Below are positions 1 through 10,805 of a DNA stretch of 64,000 nt, piece by piece (position 1 is the stretch's first letter; the number at the start of each line of letters is the position of its first letter). A model generated the notes under the pieces. The model saw only the letters and a program-made list of their open reading frames with translations. It did no database searches and was not told the DNA's origin. The position numbers were made by a program, and so were the translations under genes. Source of the stretch: JAXMBN01 sp046349875 (GTDB lineage: Bacteria; Planctomycetota; Planctomycetia; Pirellulales; Pirellulaceae); the NCBI GenBank assembly GCA_046349875.1, contig JAXMBN010000019.1, forward strand, positions 1 through 64,000, written 5' to 3'.

Positions 1-110
1 ACGATGAAGTCTCGAGTACCACCTCCATCGGTCCAGCCTGCGATCACATACTTGCCATCATTTTGTTGGGCAATTGCATTCCCGAATTGCATCCCTGCGA
101 TGCTGGTGTA
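1..110 (-). other. Delta-60 repeat unit, cut by the window edge
   Basis: The last residues visible before the edge are AIAQQNDGKYVIAGWTDGGG followed by TRDFIV. This is the QpDGKivvaG...g..d..v pattern of delta-60 repeats, which form beta-propeller-like structures in bacterial surface proteins. More units are expected to the left of the window. Confidence 0.7.
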
Positions 111-3100
111 GTTGCGTCCGCTGCCTGATGCGAAGGTAGGTGCATCGTCGACGCTCGTAACCGTGATCGACGCGGTTTCTGTGGCGGAGCTGTAAGCGGT
201 GCTGCCACCCGTGGTGGAAGCGTCGGCATACGTTCCTGCCGTTCCGCTCGACTGATCCCAAGCCGAGAACGAAAGGCTACCTGACGTTCCTGCCAAGCCA
301 TCAGGAACGAACCGAATCAGATCGGTGCTGCGTAGAAGGAGTGCGGATGTACTCGAAACGGGGCCAACATTATTCCAGTTGGAACCATTATCGGTCGAAT
401 ATTGCCAAGTCCCTCCACTACCAGACCAACTCGTGAGGGCGATTCCTTCCACAGCGCCCGAATCGACATCGGTAATGCGATCTCCGCCCGCTGAACTGAT
501 GATCGAGGCGACGGTTTGCCCGCTATTGTTGGTCTGATCTTCCGTAATCGAGGTGAAGATCATGGTGCCGCTGTTGTCGAGCACCGGGGCATCGTTGATG
601 GAGGTTACATTGATCGATACCGTGTCGGTATCGACGCTCATTCCTGCAGCAAGGTTGGAGACTTCAGCAGAAGTCAGTGCACGGGTGTAGATACGAACAT
701 CATCGGCTTTGCCATTCAAGTTCCATGCTGTATTCGTCGGATGCTGTCCAATGTAAGTCGTCGTGGCACCCGTCCAATAGATAGACGAAGTAATGGTGGC
801 GGTAGCTGCGACTTGCCCATCGATGTATAAGGTGCTGACGTTATTGGTGTCGTCATACACATACATGACATGGTGCCAACCAGTTCCGGCGATGAAGCGT
901 CCCGAGGTCAAGTCTGTCCAGGACGAAGCGCCTGTTTGAATCGAACCTTTGATTCCAGTGCCTGACTCGTCCAAGGCAATATGGACGCGATTATCTAATG
1001 ATATGAACTCGGAACGTCCCGAACTCGTATTCAGGTTGACCCAACCACCAATGGTGACGTTGGTGGGATTCCCGAACGTGCTACTGATCGCCACCGAATC
1101 GCCGGTTCCGTCTAAAGCCAGAACGGTACCACGCGTTGGATCGCTGATGGTGGTCGCATTTCCCACAAAGGAACCGTTTTGTGTGGTTCCAGCGCTTTGA
1201 TCGTTGGCCGTGCCGTCGTTGAAGGTGTACCATCCGTTCATGTCGGCGTGGTAAGCGGTCGAGATTTGAAGGTTGAGCGAGCCGTTGTAATTGGACGTTG
1301 GTGCGAAGGTTAGTCCATTGAGAGCGGCATTGATGTTGCTTTCCGTTCCATTGAGCACCATGCTACTCGATCCATTGGAACCACTGACGATCGTCAATCC
1401 TGTCGTTTGTGAAAGGGTCAAGGTCCCACTTGCCACGGAGAGGGTCACTTGGATGGTCGAATTCGTTCCTGCATTCTGATCGGTGATGGTGATGGCATTC
1501 CCATTGGCCGAAGAGAATACCAGCGAAGTATCTTCGTTGACGGTTTGTGTCGATGGAACACTGTTCGTGGGTTCGACGGAAACATCCGACAAAGTTATCG
1601 TGAATGTTTTGTCGTAAAAGGCTCCGCTTCCATCAGCGACGCGCACCGTTACCGTTTGGCTTGTGGCGGACTCGTAATTGAGTTTGCTGCTGTCGGCAAC
1701 GGTGATGACACCCGAGTCACTGTTGATCGTAAACGCACCCGATGCGGATTGCGAAACGATCGAGTAGGTCAGTGCGTTGGTGGCATCGAGAACATCATCG
1801 GCATTCCATTCGATGACATAACCGCGAGTCAATGTTCCTTGCGCATCATTCCATTTGCCGGTGGTAAGAAGTTCTGCATGGTCTTCGCCACCCGAATCAT
1901 TCGGTTCTCCTGAGCTCCAGTTCGAGTAAGCACCATTGACTCGATATCCAGAGGAGGTACCCTGCCAAACCTGATTGGAAGCAGAAGATCCGCTGTAATT
2001 GTACCAAGCTCCTTCGGTTGTTTGATCGGAGAGCCCTAACCAGACGGAAGCTCCGATGTTGTTGGCGAGTTCCGTTGCAAAAGCGTTTTCACTTGCATTG
2101 CTGATGGTTAGGAGTTGTCCGGCAACACCACCGAGAGATGTGGCGATGGCATTGGACTGAGCGGTCGACCATGTTTGAGCCGAAGATACCAGCTTGTAAA
2201 ATTTTCCTGTCTCAGCGTTGTATCGAAGGTTGAGGTCGGAAGAGAGGAGTGCGGTAATCTTGGATTCGCGGTCGAGATCGGTTCCGTAGATATTTCCCAC
2301 AACCGTGCCGTTGAAAGCATTTTCGGTGACGGAAAGTGTCAACGACGGAGTGGAACTGGTAAAGGAACTTCCAGTGATCTGACGAACGGTCAGGTCATTG
2401 CCACTGACCGTTTCCGTGATGGTGCCTTCCGTAGAAAGATCATTCATCTTCCAGTTGGCGATCATCCCGCTTTCGGTATAGGAAAGAGTCGATCGATAGC
2501 TAGACGCAATTTCCGTCGCGGTCCGAACGTCGCTAAAAATGCGGACATCGTAAAGAGTTCCTTTGAAGGCACTCGTCGAAACCGCTTGCCATGTATCGGT
2601 TCCATTGTCCATGTCTTGTCCAAACGCAAGTGTTCCGTTGGTTGCAATCGTTAGGCCGGTGGCAAGCCCTGTCCCGGACCCTATCTGAACACCATCGAGA
2701 TACACGACATAGGTTCCACCGGACTGATTCCAAGTGAAGGCCAGCGCGTGTCGGTTGCCATCAAAGATCGTATCGAGATCGTAATTGATTGAAACGACGG
2801 ACCCACCGATCTGGAATTCGAGAATCTCAGTACCGCCATTCTTATATCCTCCGATGAAGAGAGCATCGCCATCGGTGGTCGTAGTGTAGGATGCTAGGGT
2901 ATAGCGTTGATTACCGATTGCTTCGGCCTGAAAGTCGAACTCCATCGACAGTTGTGTGCGGCCTCCTAAAAGGGTTCCTCCATCCTCGGCTTCTAAATAG
3001 ACGTTGTTGCCGGAACCGCTATTGAAGTTCAAACCTCCATCGATGGTCGAGGTAACGGCAAGAGATGTGGGGGTGCTGTTTCCGCTAGAGGAAGTGGCAA

Positions 3101-6100
3101 CAAAGGACTGCGACAATTCCGAGGTATTGGTTCCGACGGTCGCTGTTGCGGTGACGAGTTCCCCAGCGGACACGGCGGAAGAGAGAGCAACGTTGGTAAA
3201 GGTTGCATTGCCGCTGGCGTCGGTGTTCACGGTGGTGGATCCGAGATAGCGTTTCGCTTGTCGCGTCGTCGTCGATCCGCCGGATGGTGTTGCATAAAAG
3301 TGAATGAGGATACCAGCAGTGCTTGCCAACGAGTTCAGCGAGCCGCTGATGGTGACGGTCGACCCATTCGTCGTCACACTACTGAGGCTTGGATAATTCT
3401 GAAGGTTGTTGGCTCCTGTGTCGGGATCCAACGAATCGTTGCTATCGGCACCTTCATAACCAAGATCGATTCCGTGGCCACGATTGTCGTAGATCGAGTT
3501 GCCGATGACCGAGTTACCCGTTCCGGCGGTAGCGGAGATCGAGACTCCCGCTTGATAGTCGGCACTGAGTCGTCCACTATCAACAACGGTGTTGCCCTGT
3601 CCAGCCGTGGTGCCACCGATGGTGGTGCTGGAAGCGCTGTTTTCAAGAAGAATGCCATTCTCGCCAGAACCTTGGATGACGGTCCCTGCGACATTGATGC
3701 CAATATAGTTTCCATAGATGGTGGTGCCTGAGGATGCTCCATCGATTTCAATACCCACCACTCTCGATCCCATGATGACATTGCCAAGCCCGACGCCACC
3801 GATCGTTGTATTGTCAGCACCTCCGCTGATAAAGATACCATCTCCCCCGTTTCCAATGACCGTCACGCCATCGCTTGCCAGGCCGATGTAATTGTTTTGA
3901 ATGAAGTTGCCATCGGATGCTTCGCCATCGACCTGGACTCCATCTTGACCATTGCCGGCGATGATGTTGCGGCGGGCCGAGCCTGATCCACCGACATAGT
4001 TGCCAGTGGCTCCGTTCTCGATCCGAATACCGTCGTAGGTATTGCCGCGAGCCAAGAGTCCTGTTGCATCGGTACCGATGAGATTCCCAGATCGTGCACC
4101 TGAAGTACCCGTTCCATTCAGAACGATCCCATTTCCACCGCCAGATAGGACATTTCCTTCAGCCGAATCGTTGGATCCGTCCGCATTGGTACCGATCAAT
4201 GCACCCGAACTACCATTGCCTAAGTAGATGCCGGCCCAGTCGTTGCCAAGAATGGTCGAACCATCGGCGGCTACACCGATGTAGTTTCCCGGAACCGTCA
4301 GATTGTCAGCGTTGATCCCCCGATGCCGTAGCCATCGCCAACGATGACGTTCCGTCGACTGGATGTGTTGCCACCGATGATGGTACCGGTGGAATCGCCG
4401 ATCCAGACTCCGCTGACGCTATTGGCGACGAGTGCGGTTCCATCTTTATTGGTTCCGATGTAATTCCCAAGGATCTGAGTATTGTCGCCGTTTCCCGAAA
4501 TCGAGATCGCATTGTTGGTCTGTCCCGAAAGTACATTGCGATCGAGCGTTGATGTTCCGCCGATAATGTTGTTGTCGCCGCCAGATCGTGATCCCATCGT
4601 AATTACCAGCTGAGCCTGTTCCCGGCTACTGGTACCAATCCAATTTCCTGCGATGGTATTGCTAGAACTCGTAATCGCAATGCCGGCCGTGCCGAATCCT
4701 TGTATGTTTAGACCGCGAATGGTACTTCCATCGCTGCCAGTCGAGAGACTAAGTCCGATCGATCGCGTATCACCGTCAACGATGGAAATCAATGGGCTGC
4801 TTGCATAGCCACTCTGCGTTGTTCCATCAATGATCACCGCACCTGTCAATGCAGCCAAGTCACTTCCCGTGATCGTAATGGTCTGGTTTCCGGAGCCACT
4901 GATTTGGAAATAGATTTGATCGGCCGTATTGTTGACGTTTCGAGTTGCATTGATCAGCTTGAATCGCTTCGCGAAGGGAAATCTTCCGTCTGCGCCCCGA
5001 TTGGCTCGCAGCCCATTGATCGACGTTACGGTTCCGTCGCATAGTGTCACTAGTGGTGTCAACAAAATGGCGTCGTTTTGCTTAAAAGCGAAGTAACCAT
5101 AGGTGAGGCCACTACCATTCAATTCGGAATTGGAGCTAACTTGAAATCCATCGGTTTGTGCGCGCCTGGATAGCCTGCATAGGTTTGGTCCCATCCAACA
5201 AAATTACCTAGCCATCGACATTGTAAATCCGAGGATTCTGTCTTTATATTAGCCCAATTGCTGTTGTTCAGCTCGCGAACCATCACAAACTCAGGTTCAA
5301 ATCCAACTCCCGTGATATTGCGATTCGAGGCTCCATTTCCGGAGTAAGATCCCAGCGAAAAGTAGTTCGATGCTTGATTGAAGGCGAGATAATGAAGGGT
5401 CTGACCATTTTGATTGACAGATGAATTACTGTCGACGCTAAACCCCGACGATGTTAGGGATGTGATCCCCGACGTGCTGTAGTTGCCTGTGTAGAAGTCG
5501 TAGGTGTTCGATGAAAGAGACGACTCCCATCTCATCGACGACGTTGAAGCATTGGCTAGCCATAACATGTCTGTGGAAAATCCAACCGTAGAGATCGTTT
5601 GCGATGTTCCGTTACCTTGGTAAGCACCTACATCGAGTGCGTCGCCAGCACCAAAGGCGATCCAATGGTAGACTGCCCCATTGGTATTGAGGCTCGTTCC
5701 AATCGTAAAGCCTTCATCCAGTGACTGAATGCGATCCGCTTGAAGTGCCGTTGCTCCATACATGTCTTTCGATGTATCGCCAGCCATGGATGAAGTCTTG
5801 AGGAACGAGGGTGTGGCCGTCGATCCTCCTGCTTCGCATCACGATGACAGCTTCTGGTCGAAATCCGAGTCCAACGAAGGTGCGATCATCGACTCCTGTT
5901 CCGGTGTAAGTGCCGGTAATCATCAGATTCGACTTGTTCGCCAGGGATATTTCCCTGCAAACTCCGATGTGATTCCATAGCTACTCTCCCCGAGATCGAT
6001 GGTGGCAGTTGCGGTAACAAGATCGCCTGTCGAGAGTATCACATTGCTCAACTGTTGGTCGAATGCGGCGTAGCCTGAAGCGTTGGTAGTGACCGTTGCA

Positions 6101-8494
6101 AATCCGAGGTAGGTTCGAGCTTCACCATAACCTGACGCATCGGCTTGACCATAGCTCGATTTGAAGAATTCAACACGAAAGGTAGTGTTAGCCAGTCCTG
6201 TTACTTTCCCAGTGATTTGCGTGTTGCCGTTGGTTGTAGTTGCTGTTTTGAGCACTGGGAAGTTTAGTCGCCCAGAATCAGCGTCATTGATATCGTTGTA
6301 AGTAATTCCATTGTTATCAAGGTCGATCCCCTGCCCTGTATTGCTATAGATCGAATTTCCAGGATGGTAGTGTTGGTCTGGCTCAACACGATTATCCCAT
6401 CACCGATGTTGGAGGCGATGGTATTGCCTTGGCCAGCCCCAGTGCCCCCGATCAACACATTGCTGGATCCGCCGGCCTCAATAATGCCTCCGGAGTTGGA
6501 TACGGCTCCACCATTGCCAAGTGCAGCACCGGTGGAGGAAAGGCCAATCGTATTTCCTTGAATCGTAACTCCATTGCCGTACAAATAGATTCCACCTCGG
6601 GCAGAGCTCCATCCAGTATTGGTATTCCCCGAAATCAGGTTGAAATCGTGGTGCTGACAGCAGCATAGTCGACAACAACGCCAAAGGAGCCATTGGATGC
6701 GGCGGACGTTCCTGCGGCATTGGTGCCGATATAGTTGTATTGAATGGTGTTATTCGAGGTGGTGCTATCGGTGATGCGGACGCCGAACTGCGTATTCCCC
6801 GAAATGACGTTTCCGAGTGACGATGCGCCGCCGCCAATGGTGTTATGTGAGGCTCCCGCCTCGACGTCGATGCCGATTTCACTATTGGCTAAGGCCGCCG
6901 TTCCCGCTGCATTCAATCCGATATAGTTATTGGTGATCGTGTTGTAATTGGCTGAAGTACCATAGAGATCGATTCCCTCCCACGAATTACCACTGATGAT
7001 GTTGCGATGGGCTGAGGTTGTTCCGCCGATCGTGTTATTAGACGATGCTATCTCGATGCCCGCTTCAAGGTTTGCGGGTTGCCGTGCCGCCGGTTGCGTC
7101 GGTTCCGATATAGTTTCCTTGGACTGTGTTGTAGGTAGCACCGGCCCCGGTAATGAAGATCCCGCGATTGATTTCCACCGATCACATTCCGCGTCGCTGC
7201 CGTCGTTCCACCGATGATGTTATTATCACCAAGCACGCGAATACCCACACCCGTATTCTGTTCACCGGCACCCGGTTGGTTCCGGCCGTACCGAAGGAAC
7301 CGATATAGTTGCCGACGATGGTATTGCCTGAAGAAACTCGAATTGATCTGAATACCATCTCCACGAAATTCGGAGCACGAATCCTCGGATAATGCTATTG
7401 TCCGCAGTGGCGGTGAGAACAACCGTCGCCGGTTACTCCATTGGCATCGATGATGATGAGAGGTGTGCTGGAATACCTCCCTGAGTCCAACCATCGAGCG
7501 TGATTTGGCCAGTAATCGTTGGCAGTGCCGATGACAGCGAGATGGTCTGCGACCCGGTTCCAATGTTGAATTGGATGGTGTCGGCGCCGCTGTTGGCGTT
7601 TGCATCCAAGATCGCCTGTCGTAGAGACCCGGCACCACTGTCGCTAGTGTTCGTGACCGTATAGGTCGCGAGAACATAGTCCCAATCCGCGGCAAAAGTT
7701 TCGCCGCGGTCGATCGATGTCTCGATGGTTCCCGTTTGAAACTCTAAGGTCCAGTCCCCTTGATGCGCTTGGCTACCGGTGAGGTCGTTGCTGGCCGCCA
7801 CGTCGACCGAAAGCAATTCTGAAACTTCGCCAAGCCACGCTTGACCCTCATCGGTGGAAGCAATCGAGCAACCATAAAGCACTAGGTCGGCATTCTCGGA
7901 TAGCTCTATTTTCCAATCGAGCATGGCCTCGATCGAGCTAGCACCTTCCGAAAAATCGATCCATTCGGAACCTAACTGCAGGCCGCTTCCATTGGCGTGC
8001 GAGTAAATATGGATGGCATCGAAAAGTTGCTCTTCTTGCCGCAAGAAATTGGAAATGGCTTCGACACCATTTTCTTGGCGATCCACCAAGACGATTTCGA
8101 GTTCCGTATCGGGCGCGACATCCTCGCGAATTTCGTTCAACAGCTGATCAAGATCGTCGAGACTTGCATCGACGAAGGCTACTTCATGCCGAAGCTCGGG
8201 AGTCGAATCAGGGCTACTTGTCAGCGCTTGGGCATCGAGCATGACCTGGTCGAGGTCCGCATCCAAGGCTTGCAGGAGAGCGTCGTCGATCGAGGCAAGT
8301 TGATCGGGCACTTCCGAGGTAGGATCGCCTGCGACCAACAGAGGTGTAGCGCTGTAGAGAATCCTTTCCTCGAGGGCGATGGCATCGAGTTCGACTTCCG
8401 ATTCTTGCGCGAGTCCATTCCACCAGTTCGCTAACCGCGTGCGAACGGATTGCAAGATCCGCTGGAAGGAAGGTTTGGTGGGGTCGGGTGCCAT
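1..8494 (-). CDS. Giant multidomain surface/adhesin-like protein, 5' part (partial, frameshifted)
   Basis: At least 2,800 residues are encoded and the frame is still open at the left edge. The N-terminus has an ALEERILYSA motif (as in many large planctomycete exported proteins), then a DUF4347 domain (IHIYSHANGSG, LVLYGCSIAS), then parallel beta-helix repeats with recurrent GNTI, GNYIG and RNVI/RNIISGN motifs, repeats with a GNG..I.GVGF.PE pattern, a LamG domain, a C-type lectin domain, a cadherin-like domain, a second LamG domain and a delta-60 repeat. From about position 4290 to 1 the frame is continuous without a stop. Between 4290 and 7450 the same protein jumps between frames. I chose the ATG at 8494; a TTG at 8542 is an alternative. 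It is probably an exported cell-surface protein for adhesion or glycan binding. Substrate unknown. Confidence 0.85.
650..1260 (-). other. LamG-like domain (second)
   Basis: The continuous minus-strand frame gives GWYTFNDGTANDQSAGTTQN, VLALDGTGDSVAISSTFG, VTIGGWVNLNTSSGRSEFIS, GTGWHHVMYVYDDTNNVSTL, YIDGQVA and ADDVRIYTRALTSAEVSNLA. This is the LamG_3 signature (W.HVA.vyd....LYvDG ... iDDVRIY.RaLs..EI). A short TEDQ-type linker follows. Confidence 0.8.
1575..1812 (-). other. Cadherin-like domain
   Basis: Immediately after the lectin domain the frame reads ADDVLDATNALTYSIVSQSA, GAFTINSDSGVITVADSSKL, NYESATSQTVTVRVADGSG and FTITLSDV. This is the bacterial cadherin pattern (YSI...F.ID..TG.I......LDYE....y.l.V.a.D) with acidic residues that normally bind Ca2+ between tandem domains. 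It continues into a VNEDTSLVF linker typical of such modular surface proteins. Confidence 0.75.
1812..2245 (-). other. C-type lectin-like domain
   Basis: The continuous frame reads GKFYKLVSSAQTWSTAQSNA, GGVAGQLLTISNASENAF, ASVWLGLSDQTTEGAWYNYS and YSNWSSGEPNDSGGEDHAEL, then KWNDAQG and GYVIEW. These match the C-type lectin fold: a W..A...C/A helix, the L.I.s..E helix, the WIGL core strand, an EPN loop (Ca2+ site 2, mannose-type in animal lectins) and the WND strand. The usual disulphide cysteines are absent, as in many bacterial members. It probably binds carbohydrate. Confidence 0.85.
2480..3050 (-). other. LamG / concanavalin-like domain (first)
   Basis: Reading the minus strand in the continuous frame gives SMEFDFQAEAIGNQRYTL, GNRHALAFTWNQSGGTYVVY, LDGVQIGSG, and a closing GTLYDVRIFSDVRTATEI. 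These are the characteristic strands of LamG/laminin G-like domains (H-LAFTW...YVDG...G.I.DVRI). The domain usually binds glycans or proteins. It sits directly after the beta-helix section and before the C-type lectin domain. Confidence 0.8.
4290..7450 (-). other. Beta-helix section of the giant gene, broken by repeated frameshifts
   Basis: Consecutive homologous pieces occupy different minus-strand frames: the DUF4347 frame ends near 7433, and recognisable beta-helix text then appears in shifted frames at about 7400-7150, 7141-6635, 6584-6264, 6255-5923, 5923-5714, 5787-5119 and 5194-4298. Each switch is locally in register with the repeat family, for example a switch inside a run encoding TPLIIIDANG near 7445. 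The break pattern fits many one-base insertions or deletions in a repetitive region, so either assembly error or real decay. The flanking parts of the gene are intact. Confidence 0.75.
5119..5950 (-). other. Three-fold repeat of about 90-100 residues inside the giant protein
   Basis: Three units share a YxGxGxxxxxIxxVGF pattern followed by a hydrophobic strand: TYTGTGVDDRTFVGLGF, AYQGNGTSQTISTVGF and SYSGNGASNRNITGVGF. Two have a preceding YHWIAF or LHYLAF strand. Such units look like a beta-sandwich repeat; I recall similar segments in phage and environmental surface proteins, but I cannot assign a family with certainty. A frame change separates the first unit (about 5923-5714) from the others. 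Confidence 0.55.
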
Positions 8495-8807
8495 GCCAGT
8501 TCCGAAAGAGGACAGGGAATGTAACGAATCGCTCGGCCTCAATGGACGCCACCAAGCGAGACTTTCCCAGTCGTGTTTTCGGGCAAAGGGAACTTTAACG
8601 CGTAACTAGACTCTGGCGATTGGGCAATTTCCCGCAGTGATGGTTTGAATTGAGCCATCCATGCAGAATGTAGCACTCCCCGCAGAAGGTCGAAATTTCA
8701 GGGTGAGCTCGAGTAGGTTAGATTTGGCGACAAGACGTATCGCCTCTAACGAATGTAGCGATCGATTGGCTTATGCGTCCGTCGATGCATCGATCGACGT
8801 GTGAAAG
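8495..8807. other. Intergenic region between DedA gene and giant gene start
   Basis: About 310 bases without a convincing gene. It should hold the promoter of the giant gene. A short inverted repeat (CGTCGAT at 8780-8786 and ATCGACG at 8793-8799) lies just beyond the dedA stop on the minus strand and could act as a weak terminator, but it has no T-run. Confidence 0.4.
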
Positions 8808-9515
8808 CTATTCGCTGGCTGTTTGTCGCAACTTGCGTTCTTTCCACCATTCATAAGCAACGGGAAGGAACGACAGCAGAACGATGGCGAGTATCACCAA
8901 GGAAAAGTTCTTGCGAACGATCTCGACATTGCTGAAAAGATAGCCACCCAACAGAAACAACGTTACCCACGCAATGCCGCCGATGGTGTTGTAGATCCAA
9001 AACTTGCCATAATTCATTTCACCAATGCCAGCAACAAAGGGGGCAAACGTTCGTACGATCGGCAAGAACCTCGCCAAAATAATGGCCTTGCCACCATGCT
9101 TTTCATAAAACTTCTGTGCGCGAATCAGGTGAGCCTTGTTCATCAACCAACCTGTGTCGCGCGAAAAGATCTTGGGACCAATATATCGCCCCACACCATA
9201 GTTGACGGCGTCTCCGGCAATCGCTGCGACGATGAGCAAAGGAAAGAGGATCAGAATATTCAGATCTTCGGGCTGCGAACCCGCCAGAGCCCCAAGTGCA
9301 AAGAGGAAGGAGTCACCGGGAAGAAAAGGTGTGATCACCAAACCTGTTTCGCAAAAGACCACTCCAAAGACGAGTCCATAGAACCAAGGACCAAGCCAGC
9401 TGATAGCATCCCCAAGATGTTGATCGAGGTGCAGGATCCAGCTGAGGAGTTCACGAAACAAGGGAATTGCCCCACGTAAATGGAATGGTGCCGCGCGGAA
9501 TGAACTCCTAATCAT
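8808..9515 (-). CDS. DedA family inner-membrane protein
   Basis: A 235-residue polytopic membrane protein. It has the DedA/SNARE-associated core: ETGLVITPFLPGDSFLFALG near the N-terminal third, AIAGDAVNYGVGRYIG, then KAHLIRAQKFYEKHGGKAII, ARFLPIVRTFAPFVAGIGEM and a C-terminal hydrophobic helix ending in a basic tail. The FYEKHGG and R(F)xPxxR..P.xAG motifs are conserved in the family. Members act in membrane homeostasis and some are undecaprenyl-phosphate or lipid flippases; substrate here is not known. The frame is open further upstream, but that segment has no DedA similarity, so the ATG at 9515 is preferred. Confidence 0.9.
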   Translation of the reverse strand: MIRSSFRAAPFHLRGAIPLFRELLSWILHLDQHLGDAISWLGPWFYGLVFGVVFCETGLVITPFLPGDSFLFALGALAGSQPEDLNILILFPLLIVAAIAGDAVNYGVGRYIGPKIFSRDTGWLMNKAHLIRAQKFYEKHGGKAIILARFLPIVRTFAPFVAGIGEMNYGKFWIYNTIGGIAWVTLFLLGGYLFSNVEIVRKNFSLVILAIVLLSFLPVAYEWWKERKLRQTASE

Positions 9516-9752
9516 AACCCAAGCCAACGATGGGGCACGCGGGAGTTGATACCAGTCCGTAGGGAATACGGGATTCGAACCATCTGTAACGTTTGTAGCG
9601 AATAGGTTCGTTGGTGAACAAATTCCATGCGAAGAATAGGGATGTCCCTCCGACCAATTTCGATGGCGTATGCGATGGTTGAAGGTTGCGATAAAGGATG
9701 CCCCCACCTTTTCGAATCACCATTTCCAAAGCTCTTAGGCGGGGGCTCCATC

Positions 9753-10781
9753 ATGACGCGTATGGGTCGTTTTACCTCAACGCGATTGCAGTATTGTCAA
9801 TGCGCACGTCGTCTGGGAATCGTCCTGGGCAGTTGGGCCTTTATCTTCATAGCGGTTCTTCCATTGGCTGCTCGCGATCCTGATTCAGGTGATCGCGAAC
9901 TTCTCAAACGCATTGCCAACGATGGAAATCTCCGTATCGGAATGTATCTCGGCTTCGAGGGGCTCAGCTATCGTGACCGCGGGAAGTTGGTCGGCTTAGA
10001 AGTCGAAGTGGCCGAACTCATAACGCACGTGATTGCCAAGGAACTAGCGGTTCCGGTGGAACCCCAAATCGTCAATCAAGAGTGGAGCCAGATCATCAAG
10101 GTGCTTCGCGATAAGAAGTACGATGTGGTTATTTCGGCCGTCATTCCCAGTCCGCTCTACGAATCCTATGGCATCCGCTATTCTTCTTCTTACCTCGATT
10201 CGGGACCGACGATCTGTTGCCAGGAAGTCGATGGCAAGCCGCGCGAAGGGCTCACCGAAAGCATTGCATCACTCCGAGGCAAGAGTATCGTCGTGATCAA
10301 CGATCCGGCAGTGCGCAGCGCATTGCGTAGCCGAGGCATCTATGTCGAAGGGGATGAGAATGCAACCGATTTGGAACGTTGCTTTCCCAAATCGGAAACC
10401 TTGCGCATCATGGGCGACTCGGATTCAAAAGAACTCGTCCCTGTGTCGAGCATTATCCAACTCGACGATATGCCCAAAATCTATGAACTGATTGGATCCG
10501 GAGAAGTCGATGCTGGGGTGATCGATCTGGGGATTATCTGGAGCGTGAGCGAAAACTCCAAGCGTTGGGCCAAGAAAATCTACGCGTTCTCCGAACCAAT
10601 CGCACCCTACATCTACTGTGCCGTCACTCGCCAAGAAGATGAAAAACTCGGCAAGGCCATCGAGAACGCGGTGCAGACCGCCATTCACTCGGAAGAGTAT
10701 GCACAAATTCTCAAGAAGTGGCACGGTCCTAAGGTTTTTCATTGGGGACTGAGTGCTGATGATTTCTTGCGGTCTCGATAA
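9753..10781 (+). CDS. Periplasmic solute-binding protein, family 3 (PBPb)
   Basis: About 342 residues with an N-terminal hydrophobic signal segment (LGIVLGSWAFIFIAVLPLAA) followed by a bacterial periplasmic solute-binding domain: GNLRIGMYLGFEGLSYRDRG, GLEVEVAELITHVI, VLRDKKYDVVISAVIPSP, IRYSSSYLDSG, then a second lobe with LRGKSIVVINDPAVRS and GEVDAGVIDLGIIW. These match amino-acid-type binding proteins, though the ligand is not predictable. It ends 24 bases before a large hybrid histidine kinase and no transporter permease is nearby, so it more likely feeds the sensor than an ABC importer. The frame extends upstream to 9627; I chose the ATG at 9753, which follows a GGCGGGGG stretch and starts the signal peptide. 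Confidence 0.85.
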   Translation: MTRMGRFTSTRLQYCQCARRLGIVLGSWAFIFIAVLPLAARDPDSGDRELLKRIANDGNLRIGMYLGFEGLSYRDRGKLVGLEVEVAELITHVIAKELAVPVEPQIVNQEWSQIIKVLRDKKYDVVISAVIPSPLYESYGIRYSSSYLDSGPTICCQEVDGKPREGLTESIASLRGKSIVVINDPAVRSALRSRGIYVEGDENATDLERCFPKSETLRIMGDSDSKELVPVSSIIQLDDMPKIYELIGSGEVDAGVIDLGIIWSVSENSKRWAKKIYAFSEPIAPYIYCAVTRQEDEKLGKAIENAVQTAIHSEEYAQILKKWHGPKVFHWGLSADDFLRSR

Positions 10782-10805
10782 CCAAGCGAAGGTTGGATTT
10801 CAGAA

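Noticed and set aside
516..3731. Long plus-strand open frames opposite the giant gene
   Set aside because: They are antisense reflections of the minus-strand beta-rich repeats; the minus frame carries clear LamG, lectin and cadherin motifs and the plus frames match nothing.
8823..9479. Plus-strand open frame of about 218 codons opposite the DedA gene
   Set aside because: The minus-strand DedA motifs are unambiguous, and the plus frame has no ribosome-binding site or recognisable composition.
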